Under the pieces are notes generated by a model. That model was not told the origin of the DNA and searched no databases. It saw nothing but the letters and a program-made list of their open reading frames with translations. Made by a program: the position numbers and the translations under genes. 8,691 nt of DNA from an uncultured Verrucomicrobiota bacterium (GTDB lineage Bacteria; Verrucomicrobiota; Kiritimatiellia; CAIVKH01): NCBI GenBank assembly GCA_937894535.1, contig CALBHI010000053.1, forward strand, positions 1-8,691. The letters are read 5' to 3'. Each line of letters begins with the position of its first letter. The first letter of the stretch is position 1. Positions 6,294-8,691 of the stretch are shown here, one piece after another.

Positions 6294-8078
6294 ATGAACG
6301 TAGATCCATCGAGCGACTTGTACAAAATGCGCCACAGCGCCGCGCATGTCCTGGCCACCGCTGTCTGCCGTCTGTATCCCGATGTCCAACTGGATATCGG
6401 CCCCCCGACCGAAGATGGGTTTTACTACGATTTTGACCTGCCGCACCGGTTCACCCCCGAGGACTTTGCCGCGATCGAGGCCGAGATGGCCAAGATCATC
6501 GCCGAGGACCAGCCCTTTGAGCGGATGGAGGTCTCGCGGACCGAAGCCGAGCAGTTGATCAAGGCCAAGGGGCAGAAGTTCAAGATCGAGCGCCTGGCCG
6601 ACATTCCCGAGGGCGAGACCATCACCTTTTACCGCAACGGCGAGTTCCTCGACCTGTGCCGCGGCCCGCACGTCGAATCCACCGGGAAGATCAAGGCCTT
6701 CAAGCTGCTCAACGTCGCCGGTTCCTATTACCGCGGCAAGGAGACCAATCCGATGCTGCAGCGCCTGTATGGCACCGCGCAGCTCAACGAGAAGCAGCTC
6801 AACGTTTACCTCAAGCAGTTGGAAGAAGCCAAACTTCGCGACCACCGCAAGCTCGGCAAGGAACTCGACCTGTTCAGCATCCAGGAGGACGTCGGACCGG
6901 GCCTTATCCACTGGCACCCCAAGGGGGCGCGCATCCGCTGCCTGATCGAGGATTACTGGCGCAAGGAGCATTTCCGCGGCGGCTATGACCTGTTGTATAC
7001 CCCGCATTGCGGCCGTGCCGCGTTGTGGGAGACCTCGGGGCATCTCGGCTTTTACAAGGAGAGCATGTACGCGCCGATGAAGATCGACGAGAACGAGTAC
7101 TTCATCAAGCCGATGAACTGCCCGTTCCACATCGAGATCTACAAGGCGCAGAAACGCTCCTACCGCGACCTCCCGTTGCGTTGGGCCGAACTCGGCACGG
7201 TGTACCGCTACGAAAAGGCGGGGGTGCTGCACGGTCTGTTGCGGGTGCGCGGCTTTACCCAGGACGATGCCCACCTATTCTGCACCGCGGAGCAGATGGA
7301 ATCGGAAATCATCCGCGTCATCAAGTTTGCCATCAACATCTGGCGCACCTTCGGGTTCGAGGACATCACCGCCTACCTGGCCACGCGCCCGGCGAAATCC
7401 GTCGGCGAGGAACAGCACTGGGCCGATGCCACCGCCTCGCTCGAAAAGGCCCTTCAGCTGGAAGGCATCCCGTACGAGGTGGATGAAGGCGGCGGCGCGT
7501 TCTACGGTCCCAAGATCGACATGAAGGTGCGTGACGCCATCGGCCGGGAGTGGCAGATGACCACGATCCAGTTTGATTTCAACCTGCCCGAGCGCTTCGA
7601 TCTGACCTATGTCGGCGACGACAACAAGGATCACCGCCCGTACATGATCCACCGGGCGTTGTTCGGCAGCATCGAGCGGTTCTTCGGGATCCTGACCGAG
7701 CACTACATCGGTGCGTTCCCGGTCTGGTTGGCCGCCGAACAGGTGCGGATCTTGACCCTCACGGAAAACCAGGCCGCGTATGCCGGGCAGCTTGCCGAGG
7801 CATTGCGTTCCGCCGATTTCCGGGTGACCGTGGATGACCGCAACGAGAAGATCGGGGCGAAAATCCGTAACGCCCAGTTGCAGAAGATTCCCTACATGCT
7901 GGTCGTCGGGGCGAAGGAGCAGGAAGCCGGCCTGGTCGCGGTGCGCGGCAAGGTGTCGGGCGATATCGGGGTCATGACGTTGGAGCAGTTCATGGCGCAG
8001 TTGCGGACCGAGGAAGCCACCCGCGGGCAAACCGTGGTGGCCCGGATCGCCGCGCCGGCAGCAAGTACACAAGCGTAA
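6294..8078 (+). CDS. thrS: Threonyl-tRNA synthetase, form lacking the N-terminal TGS domain
   Basis: This 594-residue cytoplasmic enzyme charges tRNA-Thr with threonine. The protein begins directly at the editing domain: HSAAH (14-18) with C122 and H126 in CRGPH form the site that removes mischarged serine. The class II catalytic core follows, with zinc ligands C276 (MNCPFH), H327 (TQDDAH) and H453 (MIHRAL); motif 2 around R305 in VYRYEKAGVLHGLLRVRG; motif 3 around R462 in GSIERFFGILTE. The anticodon-binding domain covers about 480-575. E. coli ThrRS is 642 residues with a TGS domain first; here that domain is absent, and upstream sequence does not encode it. ATG 6294 has no close Shine-Dalgarno, but no other start is available upstream. 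infC follows after 14 bases, the classical thrS-infC order. Product is certain. Confidence 0.97.
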   Translation: MNVDPSSDLYKMRHSAAHVLATAVCRLYPDVQLDIGPPTEDGFYYDFDLPHRFTPEDFAAIEAEMAKIIAEDQPFERMEVSRTEAEQLIKAKGQKFKIERLADIPEGETITFYRNGEFLDLCRGPHVESTGKIKAFKLLNVAGSYYRGKETNPMLQRLYGTAQLNEKQLNVYLKQLEEAKLRDHRKLGKELDLFSIQEDVGPGLIHWHPKGARIRCLIEDYWRKEHFRGGYDLLYTPHCGRAALWETSGHLGFYKESMYAPMKIDENEYFIKPMNCPFHIEIYKAQKRSYRDLPLRWAELGTVYRYEKAGVLHGLLRVRGFTQDDAHLFCTAEQMESEIIRVIKFAINIWRTFGFEDITAYLATRPAKSVGEEQHWADATASLEKALQLEGIPYEVDEGGGAFYGPKIDMKVRDAIGREWQMTTIQFDFNLPERFDLTYVGDDNKDHRPYMIHRALFGSIERFFGILTEHYIGAFPVWLAAEQVRILTLTENQAAYAGQLAEALRSADFRVTVDDRNEKIGAKIRNAQLQKIPYMLVVGAKEQEAGLVAVRGKVSGDIGVMTLEQFMAQLRTEEATRGQTVVARIAAPAASTQA

Positions 8079-8082
8079 GGTC

Positions 8083-8088
8083 GGAGGT
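8083..8088 (+). promoter_or_regulatory. Ribosome binding site that fixes the infC start at ATT
   Basis: GGAGGT is a full Shine-Dalgarno match and ends 4 bases before ATT 8093. The next in-frame conventional start, GTG 8129, is 40 bases away, too far to use it. The site lies between the thrS stop codon (8076-8078) and infC. Confidence 0.8.
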
Positions 8089-8092
8089 CGTT

Positions 8093-8620
8093 ATTCGTAA
8101 TTTCACCAGAATCAATCACCAGATCCGCGTGCCCGAAGTCCGTTGTGTGGATGTCGATGGCTCGCAGGTCGGCGTCGTTCCCACCCGCGAGGCCCTGAAC
8201 CTCGCCCAGCAGCGCGGGCTCGATCTCGTCGAGATCTCCCCGCAGGCCCAGCCCCCGGTATGCCGGGTGATGGACTACGGCAAGTTCAAGTTCGAACAGG
8301 CCAAGAAGGAAAAGAACTCCAAGAAGAACCAATCGAATACCAAGGTCAAGGAAGTCAAGTACCACACGAACGTGCAACAACACGACTACCAGACCAAGTT
8401 GCGGCATATCCGGGACTTCCTTGAAGAGGGGCACCGGGTCAAGGTTTCGCTGATGTTCCGTGGCCGTGAAAACGCCCACCAGGAACTCGGGTACGAGGTG
8501 GTCCGGCGGGTCGTGGCGGACGTGGCGGATATCGCCGTGGCCGACCGCGAACCGCAGAAACTCGGCCGCTTCCTGTCCGTCCTGATCAACCCGCGGCCGG
8601 CCACCGCCCGCGGTAAATAG
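8093..8620 (+). CDS. infC: Translation initiation factor IF-3, with ATT start codon
   Basis: IF-3 binds the 30S subunit, keeps it apart from 50S and checks the start codon and initiator tRNA. From ATT 8093 the protein has 175 residues, close to the usual 170-180. The N-domain starts with RNFTRINHQIRVPEVR, carrying the conserved RIN...I...EVR pattern; the IF-3 signature RVMDYGKFKF is at 58-67; a lysine-rich linker runs about 68-90; the C-domain holds DYQTKLRHIRDFLEEG and MFRGRENAHQELG. Starting at GTG 8129 would remove 12 conserved residues, and there is no ATG before the conserved region. The ATT start with a strong ribosome site is the arrangement known in E. coli, where IF-3 rejects its own AUU start and so limits its synthesis. 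Autoregulation here is inferred from that. Confidence 0.95.
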   Translation: MRNFTRINHQIRVPEVRCVDVDGSQVGVVPTREALNLAQQRGLDLVEISPQAQPPVCRVMDYGKFKFEQAKKEKNSKKNQSNTKVKEVKYHTNVQQHDYQTKLRHIRDFLEEGHRVKVSLMFRGRENAHQELGYEVVRRVVADVADIAVADREPQKLGRFLSVLINPRPATARGK

Positions 8621-8691
8621 GGCGGGAGTCCGGAGGGGGGGCCGAGCGTCCGCAAAAAAAGCTGGACGTTTCCGGGGCAATCCCCTACATA
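8621..8691 (+). other. Region after infC, probably leader of rpmI-rplT
   Basis: These 71 bases have no gene. Two small pairings are visible: CGTCC with GGACG around an A-rich loop (about 8648-8669) and GGGG-CAAT-CCCC near 8673-8686. Neither has a U-tract, so I do not call a terminator. In many bacteria rpmI and rplT follow infC; they would start beyond the window edge. Confidence 0.3.

Noticed and set aside
6203..6436. Short open frame overlapping the thrS start
   Set aside because: It runs out of frame into thrS and shows no conserved pattern; not a leader peptide either, since it has no run of Thr codons or attenuator after it.
1..8691. CRISPR arrays, tRNA or rRNA genes, insertion sequences, integrase or attachment sites
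   Set aside because: No repeat-spacer pattern, tRNA-like cloverleaf, transposase motif or direct-repeat boundary was seen on either strand.

Overview
The window is GC-rich DNA from a Gram-negative bacterium with all genes on the plus strand. It has two parts: an accessory cluster (about 1-5930) and a housekeeping translation block (about 6290-8691). Exported proteins with signal peptides, a lipoprotein and two outer-membrane beta-barrel candidates show a double-membrane cell. A secreted arylsulfatase, a sigma-54 activator and a threonyl-tRNA synthetase without a TGS domain would fit a Verrucomicrobiota/Kiritimatiellota/Lentisphaerota-type or deltaproteobacteria-like host, but I cannot fix the lineage from sequence alone.

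Region 1 (1-860) holds the 3' end of a sigma-54 enhancer-binding protein (EBP) gene, then a 219-base regulatory gap. The gap carries a perfect 16-base palindrome (701-716), a near copy of it (720-735), a separate 7+7 inverted repeat (779-801) and a good sigma-54 (-24/-12) promoter (832-846). The spacing is what is expected when the EBP binds the paired palindromes and activates the promoter.

Region 2 (860-5887) looks like one co-directional operon: a small ABM-fold putative monooxygenase, a Cys-type arylsulfatase with signal peptide, a PF13557-like (MetA-pathway) outer-membrane protein, a second outer-membrane protein of the family often mislabelled 'neuromedin U', and a DUF3313 lipoprotein. 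My inference is an envelope-located system that takes up a hydrophobic or aromatic sulfate ester and desulfates it, with the ABM protein acting on or protecting against the phenol or quinol released. The substrate is unknown. The sulfatase maturation enzyme is not in the window.

Region 3 (5888-6293) has no intact gene. It starts with a strong hairpin just after the lipoprotein gene, then a decayed 3' fragment of a second 'neuromedin U'-type gene (23 of 43 residues still identical to the intact copy, with an in-frame stop, a 2-base deletion and a lost stop codon), then the thrS leader.

Region 4 (6294-8691) is thrS followed 14 bases later by infC. The infC start is an ATT codon, as in the classical autoregulated E. 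coli infC. The last 71 bases are probably the leader of an rpmI-rplT pair outside the window.
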